A DNA stretch of 26,182 nt from Rhizobium leguminosarum (GCF_001652265.1 NZ_LWBS01000442.1:1-26182); one strand, 5' to 3'. Positions 1 to 8,646 are shown, numbered from the stretch's first letter. Numbers and translations are program-made. Notes: a model not told the origin generated them from the letters alone.

Positions 1-2
1 CC

Positions 3-107
3 TGGGAGCAGCAACGCAACGCCCACGGCGCAAAGATCCAATGGATGTTCACAACCGAAAATGCCCGCAAAAAGCTCCGTAAAGCTTACCCCGTCAAAGA
101 GTCATAA
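3..107 (+). pseudogene. IS630-family transposase, C-terminal fragment
   Basis: An open frame enters from the left edge and stops at 105-107, giving 34 residues. The segments WEQQRNAHGAKIQWMFTT and ARKKLRKAYP are typical of the C-terminus of rhizobial IS630-type DDE transposases. Only the tail is inside the window, so it cannot be told whether the upstream part is intact. The next gene starts only 30 bases downstream, so the element's end must lie in or near 108-137. Confidence 0.75.
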
Positions 108-137
108 TCTCTGTGGCGTGGTACTAGGCGATCACCC

Positions 138-1736
138 ATGTTCAAGGGAACGATTGACCGAGGTCATCTCGAGTGCGTGGCTGAGCCCCCGATGTACCCG
201 CCGCCCTACCCCAACATCTCCATCAAGATCCTAGACCATCCTTTACTCGAAAGCTTCCGTTGGGACACCACCGATCAAATCATCCTGATCTGCCGCGAGC
301 GTTCCGCCGAAGCGAGTGGGCAGGTTGTGGCACTCAGGGATTGGCCGATAGAACGAGCGCATGATTTCTGTGCTTTTGGGCAATGGCCATTGGACTATCA
401 GACAATTTCGATCAATCGCCATTCCGGCACGGTGACCTTCAGCGCCGGACATGGAGGTGTTGCGCCACTTTATCTGAAGGTCAGCGGTGAGCGCATCGAT
501 CTCTCCTGGTCGATAGCGGACTTTTATTCGGGCATGACTCTCGCTGACGTCGACACGGACCGAACTGGCCTGCGTCTTGTCGGGACGCTCCCCTATGCAA
601 CAACCACGATGTTTCGCTGTGTTTTCATGCTGACGGAGCGCGGGTCACTTTGCATCAGTAGGACGGGAGCCGTCGAGACGAAATATCCCCCTCCGGCACC
701 GTATTTCATTCCGACCCCGCTTGTGGATGGGGCCGATGTTGCCGCCGCAGCATGCCGTTTGATCGACACCCTGCTGCGTCGCTGGCCGCTCACGCCCGCC
801 CTCACGGCTAGCGAATTCAGCGGAGGATTGGATTCGGCAGTCGTTGCCGCCATTTTGGCGGGGCAGCATCCTGACGCCCTGCAAACCTATGCCTTGGAGG
901 TCGGGGGGCCAGCTCGTAGTCAACAGATTTCGCGGCGCGAAATAGCAATCGAGCACTTTGGCTTTCGCGACCAAACGCTGCGCGTTGACACGATACCAAT
1001 GGTTCCGTGTGGGTTCGAAGTGAGTAGCGACTACGTCCCCGCTCCCTACAACGCCGATCTTCAGCGGCCTCTCCGTCAACTATTGAAGTCGCTCACAACT
1101 GCCTCAGCCCCACGGGCGGTCGCAACTGGTACAGGCGGTGATGAGTTGCTAATGGCCCATGCTTTCGAGCAAAATCATGAGCAATTCGCTCGTAATATTA
1201 GCGATGCATTCCTTCCTGCGATCCTTCCCTCTGCCATGACACTGGTGCTCAAAAACCGATTGTCCGACTATGCAGCAAGCTGCGATCGGGCACCCTTTCC
1301 TATTCTGCCGATCTCGGTACTGGAGGCACACGCCGCGCGGGCTCCTTTGTTTGCGAGCCATGGCATATGGCCAATTAGCCCATTCGCCCAGCCAGAAGCC
1401 GTACGATTTTATCGGAGTTTGCCTTTAGCCTGGAGGCACGAAAAGGCGCTGCACCGCCGGATGTTGGAATGGCTTGGATATCCCAAACGATTCTTAGCCG
1501 TTTCTATAAGAGAAAATTTCGAACACTATCTGTCCGGCTCGCTGATTATCGGTGCTAGCGAGATCACTAGTCAATTATCCCGTCGTTGCCTGCTGCATGA
1601 ACTGGGACTGATCGATGCTGACCACCTGATCGCCACAATAGACGACATCCGATACGATTCTCCGCTTAGCGAGCTCGGCTTTATCTTCCACGCGATTAAC
1701 GTTGAACACATGCTTCGGCGAATTGACGGAACTTGA
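138..1736 (+). CDS. Asparagine-synthetase-like ATP-dependent amide-forming enzyme, orphan
   Basis: 532 residues. The C-terminal half carries the ATP-pyrophosphatase loop SGGLDS (228-233) and the later GTGGDELL motif (331-338). Both are hallmarks of the asparagine synthetase B superfamily, which also includes beta-lactam synthetases and lasso-peptide cyclases. The N-terminal half keeps a trace of the glutaminase-like fold (GHGGVAPLYL, about 104-113) but has no Cys at position 2, so glutamine hydrolysis is unlikely. A glutamine-independent adenylating cyclase or ligase is therefore more likely than a true asparagine synthetase. No precursor peptide or leader peptidase gene is visible beside it. 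It lies between an IS630 tail and IS3 debris, so it may be the survivor of a larger cluster. The ATG at 138 has only a weak ribosome-binding site. Family call firm, substrate unknown. Confidence 0.8.
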   Translation: MFKGTIDRGHLECVAEPPMYPPPYPNISIKILDHPLLESFRWDTTDQIILICRERSAEASGQVVALRDWPIERAHDFCAFGQWPLDYQTISINRHSGTVTFSAGHGGVAPLYLKVSGERIDLSWSIADFYSGMTLADVDTDRTGLRLVGTLPYATTTMFRCVFMLTERGSLCISRTGAVETKYPPPAPYFIPTPLVDGADVAAAACRLIDTLLRRWPLTPALTASEFSGGLDSAVVAAILAGQHPDALQTYALEVGGPARSQQISRREIAIEHFGFRDQTLRVDTIPMVPCGFEVSSDYVPAPYNADLQRPLRQLLKSLTTASAPRAVATGTGGDELLMAHAFEQNHEQFARNISDAFLPAILPSAMTLVLKNRLSDYAASCDRAPFPILPISVLEAHAARAPLFASHGIWPISPFAQPEAVRFYRSLPLAWRHEKALHRRMLEWLGYPKRFLAVSIRENFEHYLSGSLIIGASEITSQLSRRCLLHELGLIDADHLIATIDDIRYDSPLSELGFIFHAINVEHMLRRIDGT

Positions 1737-1771
1737 AGGAGATCACCCGCTAACGCAGCGGGGATTTCAAG

Positions 1772-1831
1772 ATGCCTGCAATTAGTCCCTTACAATTCCA
1801 GCGTCAGGCACCGCTTCAGGAATACATATGA
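1772..1831 (+). pseudogene. Possible AraC-family regulator scrap
   Basis: A 19-codon frame reads MPAISPLQFQRQAPLQEYI. The segment SPLQFQRQ..LQE resembles the second helix-turn-helix of AraC/XylS regulators (usual form SPLQFQKQLRLQEAR). An upstream stop at 1751-1753 and the stop at 1829-1831 leave nothing else of the gene. The match is short, so it is offered as a probable remnant only. Confidence 0.3.
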
Positions 1832-1879
1832 CCTGCCACTGCGAATTTCTTCCAGGATGGTTTAGAGTCCGGCCAATTA

Positions 1880-2157
1880 TGATCCGCCCCCCAAACTCTG
1901 GACCAGCACAGGCTAGAGTTTTCCGGCTTCATTCAGGGAGGCGGGCTGGTTGCGCCTCCCGAATTCATCAGCGAGATCGGCACCTTGTTGCCGATCGCAC
2001 CATGAGGTCTCTCCTCATTATAGTATGTACGCCAAACCTCCATCTTTTGGCGGGCATCCGCAAGTGTCAGGAACCAATGCTGGTTCAGATATTCGGCTCG
2101 GAAGCGACCGTTGAATGCTTCAATGTGCCGGGGATTCCCCGGAAAAAATCTCATCAA
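1880..2157 (-). mobile_element. IS3-family element, truncated right end with orfB tail
   Basis: The minus-strand frame 2157-1933 contains IEAFNGRFRAEYLNQHWF and YYNEERPHGAIGNKVPIS, the C-terminal end of an IS3-family OrfB integrase. This includes the region of the last catalytic Glu. Homology starts only at about 2142, inside the catalytic domain. A small internal loss turns the usual PGKPTDNAFIEAFNG into PGNPRHIEAFNG. The element's terminus, starting TGATCCGCCCCCC, lies at about 1880. The left part of the element is gone, so it cannot transpose alone. Confidence 0.75.
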
Positions 2158-2159
2158 TC

Positions 2160-2628
2160 ATCACGGTATGACGTCACAACAGGTGAAATTGAAGAACTTC
2201 AAAATATTGTCGAGGACAGCAGCTGCAAGCATATCCGGGATATGGCGCAACGATGTGTTGGAGCACCCGTCACTGCGGGTTGCAATCGCAAGACAGCGCG
2301 CCTCAGGTTGGGCAATCTAACGTGTCCGTCTAAATATGCCTGCTGGACTCGTCAATGGTGTCATAAGCCAGCGTTCTCCCTCAAAGCGCCGAAACTCTAG
2401 GCTTCCTGTCGGGGAGTCTGGCCGCCTTTCTGGTGACCTATTACAAATGTAGTCAAATGGGGGAGGACAACGGTTGTAGACTTGTTGCTTTGGCTGCACG
2501 CGATTTCGTAGTCTCACGCTCGAATTCTTCGCCTCGATCGACTGCGTCGGCAATTGTGCGCTTGCATCATTCTTCGGGCAGGCGAAACGGGTTTGACTTG
2601 AATTGTGCTGTAATCGAGGTTGATTGAA
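2160..2628. other. Intergenic stretch without a recognisable gene
   Basis: Between the broken IS3 element and nodT I see only short open frames with no family resemblance on either strand. No nod box was recognised in front of nodT, and no convincing -35/-10 pair was found by eye. Confidence 0.5.
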
Positions 2629-4077
2629 ATGCATTCGCTCCGTCTAGCCGCTGCGGTGTTGCCGCTGCTTTTGTCATCTTGCATGCTCGGGCCCGACCAT
2701 GCATCGCCGGAAACGCCTTTACCGGCGAAGTTTTCCGAGGGTGCAAAACAGAGCGTCGACGATGTTGCGGTGTCGGCGTGGTGGAATTCCTTTTCAGATC
2801 GTAGGCTAAACCAGTATGTTGCCTCCGGCCTGGATGAGAACCTCGGTGTTCAGCAGGCGCTCGAAAGGATTAATGCCGCCGCCGCGGACGTCACCATGGC
2901 TGGCGCCGGGGGTCTTCCCAACCTCGTTTTTGGGGCATCACACACGATCGGCAAAGCGCGAGATGTCACGAGCACCCAGAATATCTCCGGCGGGCAACAA
3001 TCGTTGACCTGGCTGCTGGACGTATTCGGCCAGTACCGGCGCAGCACCGAAAGCGCACTTGCTTCTCTTGATTCTGCGCATGCGGCTGTCGACGTCGCAA
3101 AGCTGGCTCTAATCAAAGATCTTGTTTCCTCCTATATCGACGCCCGGTACTACCAACAGCGCGTCTCGATTTCCCGAGCGAACCTGAAGTCGCGCCAGGA
3201 GACCTACGATCTAACGAATTTTCAACTCGAAGCGGGAGCGGCTTCCCGGCTGGAAGTCTTGCAGGCCGAAGGACTTGTCCAATCGACGATTGCCGAAATA
3301 CCAGGTCTGGAACTGAAGCTCCGCGTGTCGGCTCATCACATTGCGACCCTCCTCGCCTTGCCGTCGGAAACGGTGGTCAAGCAACTGCAGAAAAGCGAAG
3401 GGCAGCCGGTCTATCGCGGAAATATCAATGCCGGCATTCCTGCCGATCTTATTCGCAATCGCCCCGAAATTCGCCTGGCTGAGCGGGATCTCGCCGCCGC
3501 GACTGCAAAGATCGGCGTGGCGGAAGCACGGCTTTATCCCGTGATAACGCTCTCTGGCTCGATCACCCCTTCCTACATCAATCAGCGTGGCCGTCACGGG
3601 GGTATCTCGAAATGGTCCTTCGGGCCGAGCCTTGACCTCCCGATTCTGGACGGCGGCCGTTTGCGGGCAAACGTGGAGACTTCTAAATCGACCGCCGCAG
3701 CAGCCTACATAAACTGGAAATCAACCGTCCTGACAGCTGTGCAGGAAGTCCAGGACGCTTTGACAGCCGTCCGACGCGACGTTCGCACACTAAACTCACT
3801 TCGCAGGCAAGTAGAAACTACCGAAGAAACACTGAAGCTTTCGACGGCCTCGTACAAGGATGGCGCCTCGTCTCTCCTCGATGTTTTCGACGCGCAAAGG
3901 CAGGTGTCCAGCGCTCGCTCGAGCCTCGCTACGGCAATCCAAGAACTGGCCAAGGATCACGTGCGGTTGAATGTTGCAATCGGCGGTGGATTTGCGGCTC
4001 CCAAAGTCGCGTCGCCCGAGGTGGAGGCCTCGACGGGCGTCGCAGCAAATGCACAGGTCCAATCGCATTCGCAGTAG
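2629..4077 (+). CDS. nodT: NodT-family RND efflux outer-membrane lipoprotein
   Basis: 482 residues from the ATG at 2629, which has a GAGG ribosome-binding site nine bases upstream. This start puts a lipoprotein signal at the front, with LSSC as lipobox and Cys18 as the lipidated residue. The rest is a full TolC/OprM-type outer-membrane factor with two repeated halves. Typical segments are WWNSFSDRRL near residue 54, IPADLIRNRPEIRLAERDL in the middle repeat, and YKDGASSLLDVFDAQRQ near the C-terminus. The family forms trimeric outer-membrane channels for tripartite efflux pumps. In some rhizobia nodT lies with nodIJ in a nodulation operon. Here no nodIJ, inner-membrane pump or adaptor gene is nearby, and other efflux operons use NodT-family proteins, so the symbol marks the family rather than a proven nodulation role. 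Confidence 0.82.
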   Translation: MHSLRLAAAVLPLLLSSCMLGPDHASPETPLPAKFSEGAKQSVDDVAVSAWWNSFSDRRLNQYVASGLDENLGVQQALERINAAAADVTMAGAGGLPNLVFGASHTIGKARDVTSTQNISGGQQSLTWLLDVFGQYRRSTESALASLDSAHAAVDVAKLALIKDLVSSYIDARYYQQRVSISRANLKSRQETYDLTNFQLEAGAASRLEVLQAEGLVQSTIAEIPGLELKLRVSAHHIATLLALPSETVVKQLQKSEGQPVYRGNINAGIPADLIRNRPEIRLAERDLAAATAKIGVAEARLYPVITLSGSITPSYINQRGRHGGISKWSFGPSLDLPILDGGRLRANVETSKSTAAAAYINWKSTVLTAVQEVQDALTAVRRDVRTLNSLRRQVETTEETLKLSTASYKDGASSLLDVFDAQRQVSSARSSLATAIQELAKDHVRLNVAIGGGFAAPKVASPEVEASTGVAANAQVQSHSQ

Positions 4078-4145
4078 CCGAGCGTTGAATTGCGGGATGT
4101 TTTAACCTGATCACGTCATTAGCGCGCCAGCGCCTGAGTCCCATT

Positions 4146-4170
4146 GGCGCCGGCGGGGGAGGTCGGCGCC
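4146..4170 (-). terminator. GC-rich hairpin after the glnII remnant
   Basis: A perfect 7-bp inverted repeat (GGCGCCG at 4146-4152, CGGCGCC at 4164-4170) encloses an 11-base loop. It lies 11 bases past the glnII stop on the minus strand and between two convergent genes. No T-tract follows on either side, so a factor-independent terminator is possible but weakly supported. Confidence 0.3.
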
Positions 4171-4180
4171 GTATTAAAAC

Positions 4181-4880
4181 TTAGGCTGCAGCCGAAGCGG
4201 AGTCGGAAGTGGGGATTTCCGAGATGGTCTTCAGAATCTGCGAAGTGATCTGGTAGGGGTCGCCCTGGGGGTTCGGGCGGCGATCTTCGAGGTAGCCCTT
4301 GTAGTCGTTCTTGACGAAGAGTGCGGCACGAGCATCGAAGCACCACGGTCGGCAACGCCGTAGGAGAACTTGTTCCACCGAGACGTCTCGTGCTTGCCGG
4401 TCAGGCACTTGTCGTTGTCAGGACCGTAGACGTCGATGATGGTCCATCAGGTTCTCTTCGTGCGCCATCAGCGCTTCCAAATATTCCTTGCTGCCGACTT
4501 CGCGCATGTACTTGGTCGATAAGTTGCAATGCATGCCCGAGCCGTTCCAGTCGGTGTCGCCGAGCGGCTTGCAATGATATTCGATATCGATGCCGTACTT
4601 TTCGGTCAGGCGCTGCAAGAGCTAGCGTGCCATCCAGATCTGGTCGGCGGCTTTCTTGGAGCCCTTGCCGAAAATCTGGAATTCCCACTGGCCCTTGGCC
4701 ACCTCGGCATTGATGCCTTCGTGGTTGATGCCGGCAGCGAGGCAGAGATCGAGGTGCTCTTCGACGATTTCGCGGGCAACCGAGCTGATGTTCGAATAGC
4801 CGATGCTCCCGCTCTTCTTCATGACAGACAGGTAAGGTCGTTCTGGGTGATAGAGCCTATGCCAGCAATTCCTTGCGCGC
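4181..4880 (-). pseudogene. glnII: Glutamine synthetase II pseudogene
   Basis: The minus strand encodes the C-terminal two thirds of a eukaryotic-type rhizobial glutamine synthetase II. Conserved blocks in order are [77 protein letters not shown] and [18 protein letters not shown]. Three lesions can be read directly. A TAG at 4622-4624 stands where a Tyr codon is expected (ARYLLQRLTEKY). An extra base at about 4440 breaks DHIDVYG. A missing base at about 4315 restores the frame before the C-terminus. Homology is lost upstream of about 4800-4880, so the N-terminal beta-grasp domain and start are missing. The gene cannot make active enzyme, and the plasmid copy is presumably redundant with a chromosomal one. 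Confidence 0.9.
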
Positions 4881-5069
4881 AATAATTGCGAAGATGGAGG
4901 CCGAGGCGGTGATATCCTCAAACCGTTCCCGAAAGATCATTATCCCGCACGATCCGTCATCTAAAAGCAGCGCAATCGCATCGAAAGGTGCTTCAATCGC
5001 CTGAAGCACTTCCGACGTTTTGCCCCCCGGCAACGAGCGTCGAACTATCCATTTCACAGGATCATCCAT
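4857..5069 (-). CDS. Small hypothetical protein
   Basis: A 70-residue frame starts at the ATG at 5069 (MDDPVKWIVRRSLPGGK) and runs to the edge of the glnII remnant. A longer start at 5123 is possible, but its extra N-terminal residues look non-coding. The composition is mixed and soluble, with no signal peptide, membrane segment or recognised motif. It follows virG on the same strand with a gap of about 160 bases and overlaps the degenerate 5' part of glnII. It may be a real small gene or chance. Confidence 0.3.
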   Translation of the reverse strand: MDDPVKWIVRRSLPGGKTSEVLQAIEAPFDAIALLLDDGSCGIMIFRERFEDITASASIFAIIARKELLA

Positions 5070-5225
5070 CTCGCTGCAGTTATGATCTGGATACAATGAA
5101 TGTCGATGGGTCCTAGGCGGCATTCAGAAGACGACGAGACGCTTGGCAGCGATATGCTGCATGACTATCTCGGTGGTCTCGTCATAAGGAATCCACTACA
5201 CTCGCGCAGGTCCTGATTGCCGTTA

Positions 5226-6020
5226 TTAAACCGGCGATGGCCCGTGCCCAACACGCATCCTATTGTCGTAAGGACTATTGGCAAGACGGCCATTGTCCCC
5301 GTGCTGGATGCCCACATCAGCGTCGAAAAAATAGCCTGCGCCCCGGGCTGTTTTAATTAGACGGGGGTTGGCCGGATCTGCTTCAAGCTTTCGGCGCACG
5401 CGCAAAATGAGGACATCAACGCTTCGGTCATAAACCTCTTCTCCCCGAACTCGGCTGGCAAGTAGAAGCTGTTCCCTCGTCAAAACGTCACGTGGCCTTT
5501 CCAAAAAGGCGACTAAAAGATTGAATTCACCGGCCGTCAACTTGACCTCATCGCTTTCTTCAGAGATTAGCTGACGCTGCCTAAGGTTCAAAGTCCATCC
5601 GGAAAAATGAAAGGAACGTCGATCTTTCGCCTGTGGGCTGATAGGCCGCCGGCGCAATGCTACGCGGATACGGGCTAAGAATTCGCGCATTCCAAAAGGC
5701 TTCGAAACAAAATCAGTTGCCCCGAGCTCCAGTGCAACAACTCGATCTGCCTCCTCAAGGCGGTCGCCGCTAATGGCAATGATGGGAATATCCCATTTCA
5801 TCGTCAGATTGCGCACGATGTCCGTTCCATCTTCACGACCCAGATTAAAATCAAGAACCACAAGATCAACCGGTTCACATGCGAGCACACGTTTCAGCTG
5901 CCCACTATCGCTGACTGCGGTTACCTTAAAGGCGTGCGATGTCAGATACTCGACAATAAGATGGCGCATGGCGACGTCGTCATCTGCGACAAGAACGTGT
6001 TTCAATGGCGTACCTTTCAA
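5226..6020 (-). CDS. virG: VirG-type OmpR-family response regulator
   Basis: 264 residues if translation begins at the TTG at 6020 (LKGTPLKHVLVADDDVAMRH), the start codon known for Agrobacterium VirG. The upstream in-frame extension to 6170 does not look like VirG. The receiver domain has the acidic pocket at 13-15, the phospho-acceptor Asp57 (VVLDFNL), Ser84 and Lys107 (SKPF). The C-terminal winged-helix domain includes KLTAGEFNLLVAFLE, YDRSVDVLILRVRRKLE and IKTARGAGYFF. The protein runs about 25 residues past the usual VirG end. VirG, phosphorylated by the sensor VirA, activates vir promoters for type IV secretion. No virA or virB/D gene is in the window, so partners must lie elsewhere. Confidence 0.9.
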   Translation of the reverse strand: MKGTPLKHVLVADDDVAMRHLIVEYLTSHAFKVTAVSDSGQLKRVLACEPVDLVVLDFNLGREDGTDIVRNLTMKWDIPIIAISGDRLEEADRVVALELGATDFVSKPFGMREFLARIRVALRRRPISPQAKDRRSFHFSGWTLNLRQRQLISEESDEVKLTAGEFNLLVAFLERPRDVLTREQLLLASRVRGEEVYDRSVDVLILRVRRKLEADPANPRLIKTARGAGYFFDADVGIQHGDNGRLANSPYDNRMRVGHGPSPV

Positions 6021-6065
6021 ACTTATGTATGCTGGCAACTCCAGGCTACTGGTTTGTATTCGATC

Positions 6066-6077
6066 GTTTCCAATGAA
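6066..6077 (-). promoter_or_regulatory. Candidate vir box upstream of virG
   Basis: On the minus strand 6077-6066 reads TTCATTGGAAAC, which matches 10 of 12 positions of the vir-box consensus TNCAATTGAAAY. It lies about 46 bases before the virG TTG. A second, weaker core CAATTG sits at 6138-6143 (9 of 12). Agrobacterium virG is autoregulated through such boxes. Mismatches in the central core make this tentative. Confidence 0.3.
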
Positions 6078-6170
6078 GTCACCAGTTCCGGGGCACGCTT
6101 GAGAAGCGACCCAAAGTTCGCGATTTGGTGAAAGACGCAATTGGTCGTAAATATTCTGCCAGCGGCGCAT

Positions 6171-6769
6171 CCATTAGGAATAAACTTCTTGGTCCGCCAA
6201 CTCACGCGCGGCCGTTCGTCGAGGGATGCGCAACGATGACAACGAGGCCGACAGGCCGGGTGTTGGCCTTAAAGCGTGATGTTAGCGACGTGTTTCCGAT
6301 GCGATCTACGGGTTCCACTTCGATTGAAGCGGTTGATAGGCTGCGCGAGTTGTAGCCGATTGAGCGGGACGACTATTTTGCGGCCCGAATTCGATCATCT
6401 AGTGCTCTTCCGCGCGTCTCCCGATTGTCGCGAATCTCAGTGCTTTTAGCGTGGAGTGGGACATTGAGTTGGCCTTCCATCACATAACAACGAGCTTCCT
6501 GCTGTTCATCCAAGCACGCTTGAGCATGGGTTGGCCGGCAACGTCACACAATGGCGTCGCGGTATAAATGGAAGAGTCACTGTGGGCGATACTAACCAAA
6601 CCGGGCCATCCTGCACTCCTTTGACTCGTATTTGCCGCGTTCGAATTTGTCGACGTCAGTCTTCCTAATGGATTCGATGATATTGGTGAAATTGATAGTT
6701 TGAATGAAGTTCATCTACGGAATGGATGCTTAGATGACGCAGCGCTTAAATGCCCGGAGCCGTTTGATC
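6171..6769. other. 600-base stretch without a recognisable gene
   Basis: It lies between the virG upstream region and an IS3 fragment. Only short frames are present and none resembles a known family on either strand. It probably holds eroded sequence. Confidence 0.5.
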
Positions 6770-7140
6770 TGAACCGCGCCGGATTTGCCGGAGGCTCCAA
6801 CTTCTGAGAAAGTGGAGCCGATATGAGCAAGACAACGAACAAGTTTTCACCGGAAGTCCGCGCCCCCGCCAAGATCGGCTGCACTGCGCAGACGCTCAGT
6901 GGGAGGGTGAAGAAGGCCGGGGTGGACAATGATTTCCGCCCTGGGCTCCCAAGCGACGTCGCCGAGAGGATGAAGTCGCTGGAGCGAGAGAACCGTGAGC
7001 TTCGGCAGGCCAACGAGATTTTACGCAAGGCGTCAGCATGTTTCGCGATGGCGGAGCTCGACCGCCCATTGAAGCGAAGATCTCGTTCATCGACGAACAC
7101 CGCGCAGTGTTCGGGTCGAGCCGATCTTCATCGGTTTTGA
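6770..7140 (+). mobile_element. IS3-family element fragment with internally deleted orfA
   Basis: The left terminus is at about 6770 (TGAACCGCGCCGGATTTGCC), followed by a typical leader and the orfA start at 6823 ([13 protein letters not shown]). OrfA continues as [11 protein letters not shown] and then [19 protein letters not shown], the leucine-zipper part. A block of about 20-25 residues normally found after SPEVR is missing. The orfB start is visible in the next frame around 7075-7100 ([11 protein letters not shown]), but homology ends near 7140. This element differs from the IS3 remnant at 1880-2157. The 136 bases up to the next gene hold nothing recognised. Confidence 0.75.
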
Positions 7141-7276
7141 AGCTTGTCTTTCTGATGGACGATCAAGGCTGGCGGCGTTGCGTTGGCATGATCTGCCTAA
7201 CAGGTGCGAACAGAAGGTCGCATCAACTGCTTTGCCTTTTGAAAAGATCCGCTCATTCGTCAGCCGAGCAAATCAG

Positions 7277-8482
7277 CTACGAGGCAATACCAGCAATCGC
7301 CTCCAGGAATGCATCGATCTCTTCCTCAGTGTTGTAATAATGTGGCGACGCTCGCACCACGGGCGGGAGTTGTCGCGTATAGGCGTCGACGGGTGTACTA
7401 AAAGGAGGGGAAACCGAGACGTTGATTCCCTTGCCAGTCAGATAAGCCATGACGGCTGACGAGTCCCAGCCCTTGACCGTGAACGAGATGATGGAAGCAA
7501 GGGGCGTCCCGAGATCATGTACGGACACGGCACGCATCCCCCTCAGGCCTTCGCGAAGCTTTGACGAAAGGTGATTGCAGCGCTCTTCGATATTTTCGAG
7601 CCCAATGTCGAGCGCGTAGTCCACTGCTGCCCCCAGGCCGAGACGAACCGAATAGTTCTTCTCCCATGTTTCAAAACGCCTGGCATCAGGTCGCAATTCG
7701 TATCGATCCGGACCAGTCCAGGGCGCGCCATATAGGTCGATCATGGCTGGCTCGATCTTATCCAGGAGTGATTTGCGCATGTACATGAATCCCGTTCCCC
7801 GTGGCGCTCGGAGAAACTTCCTGCCGGTAGCAGTCAGGATGTCGCACCCGAGCGCGTTGACATCGATCGGGATTTGACCCGCAGCTTGGCATGCGTCGAG
7901 CAGATAGAGAATGCCATTTTCGCGCGCTATTCGGCCGATCGCTGCTGCTGGATTGATAAGCCCGCCGTTGGTCGGGATCCAGGTAACCGCTATCAACCGA
8001 ACGCGATCATCGATCATTTTCGCCAGTGCGTCCGGATCAAGGACCCCAGAAGCGTCATTCGGAATGACTTCGATCGATACGCCGGTGCGCTTGGCAACCT
8101 GCAGAAAGGCGATGTAGTTGGCTGCAAATTCGGCACTTGCCGTCAGGATCCGGTCTCCAGGTCCGAAAGAGAGGGAATAGAAGGCGCGTTGCCAAGCGAT
8201 CGTCGCATTTTCAGCTATCGCAATCTCGTCACGGGCGCAGTTTACGAAGGTGGCCAAGCTGTCGTATGTCCCCTCCAGTAGAGAGTTGGTCTCAGCTGCG
8301 GCTTCGTATCCGCCGATCTCCCCTTCCCGGCTTAGGTACCCAACCACCGCTTCAATAACAGGGCTCGGCATCAGCGCAGCACCAGCATTGTTAAGGTGGT
8401 TTCTGTTTTTTGTGCCGGGGGTATCAGCACGCAAGCGAAGAAGGTCCAAAGTCTTGCGAGCGTCGCGGCTGATTTGCGACAT
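7277..8482 (-). CDS. PLP-dependent class V aminotransferase-fold enzyme (possible C-S lyase)
   Basis: 401 residues from the ATG at 8482, preceded by AGGAAGGA about nine bases upstream; an upstream extension of the frame is probably not translated. The fold matches the cysteine desulfurase and isopenicillin-N-epimerase group of fold-type I PLP enzymes. The cofactor Asp is in LLDACQAAGQ (Asp196), the Schiff-base Lys in TATGRKFLRAPRGTGF (Lys222), and a carboxylate-binding Arg in VVRASPHYYNT (Arg377). The loop where cysteine desulfurases carry the persulfide-forming Cys reads VSPPFSTPVDAY here and has no Cys. A lyase, epimerase or transaminase is therefore more likely than a sulfur-transfer desulfurase. 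It follows lysR by 164 bases on the same strand. The C-terminus appears complete. Confidence 0.82.
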   Translation of the reverse strand: MSQISRDARKTLDLLRLRADTPGTKNRNHLNNAGAALMPSPVIEAVVGYLSREGEIGGYEAAAETNSLLEGTYDSLATFVNCARDEIAIAENATIAWQRAFYSLSFGPGDRILTASAEFAANYIAFLQVAKRTGVSIEVIPNDASGVLDPDALAKMIDDRVRLIAVTWIPTNGGLINPAAAIGRIARENGILYLLDACQAAGQIPIDVNALGCDILTATGRKFLRAPRGTGFMYMRKSLLDKIEPAMIDLYGAPWTGPDRYELRPDARRFETWEKNYSVRLGLGAAVDYALDIGLENIEERCNHLSSKLREGLRGMRAVSVHDLGTPLASIISFTVKGWDSSAVMAYLTGKGINVSVSPPFSTPVDAYTRQLPPVVRASPHYYNTEEEIDAFLEAIAGIAS

Positions 8483-8646
8483 GAGGGATTCCTTCCTTTG
8501 ATCGAGCGTCAATCTTGTTGACGCAATCGGCGCTGTCACGGAAGCTGACAACTTCGCAACCCGATGTGCAGAATTGAGCGACGGGGCGTAAGCGTCCGCC
8601 CAATTCAGCCGGCCAGAGCGCTCCGCGCAGTCCGATTTGCGAAACT

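Noticed and set aside
138..1736. Complete lasso-peptide biosynthetic cluster
   Set aside because: Only the cyclase-like gene is present; no precursor or leader-peptidase gene was found in the flanks available.
1828..2400. 190-codon plus-strand open frame
   Set aside because: It lies antisense to the IS3 transposase tail and runs into non-coding DNA; the translation has no domain character.
2440..2628. nod box upstream of nodT
   Set aside because: No stretch matches the nod-box consensus well enough on reading.
4321..4885. Plus-strand open frames of 118-130 codons
   Set aside because: They are shadows of the glnII remnant on the minus strand, whose conserved blocks are unmistakable.
7874..8281. 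135-codon plus-strand open frame
   Set aside because: It is antisense to the conserved core of the class V PLP enzyme.
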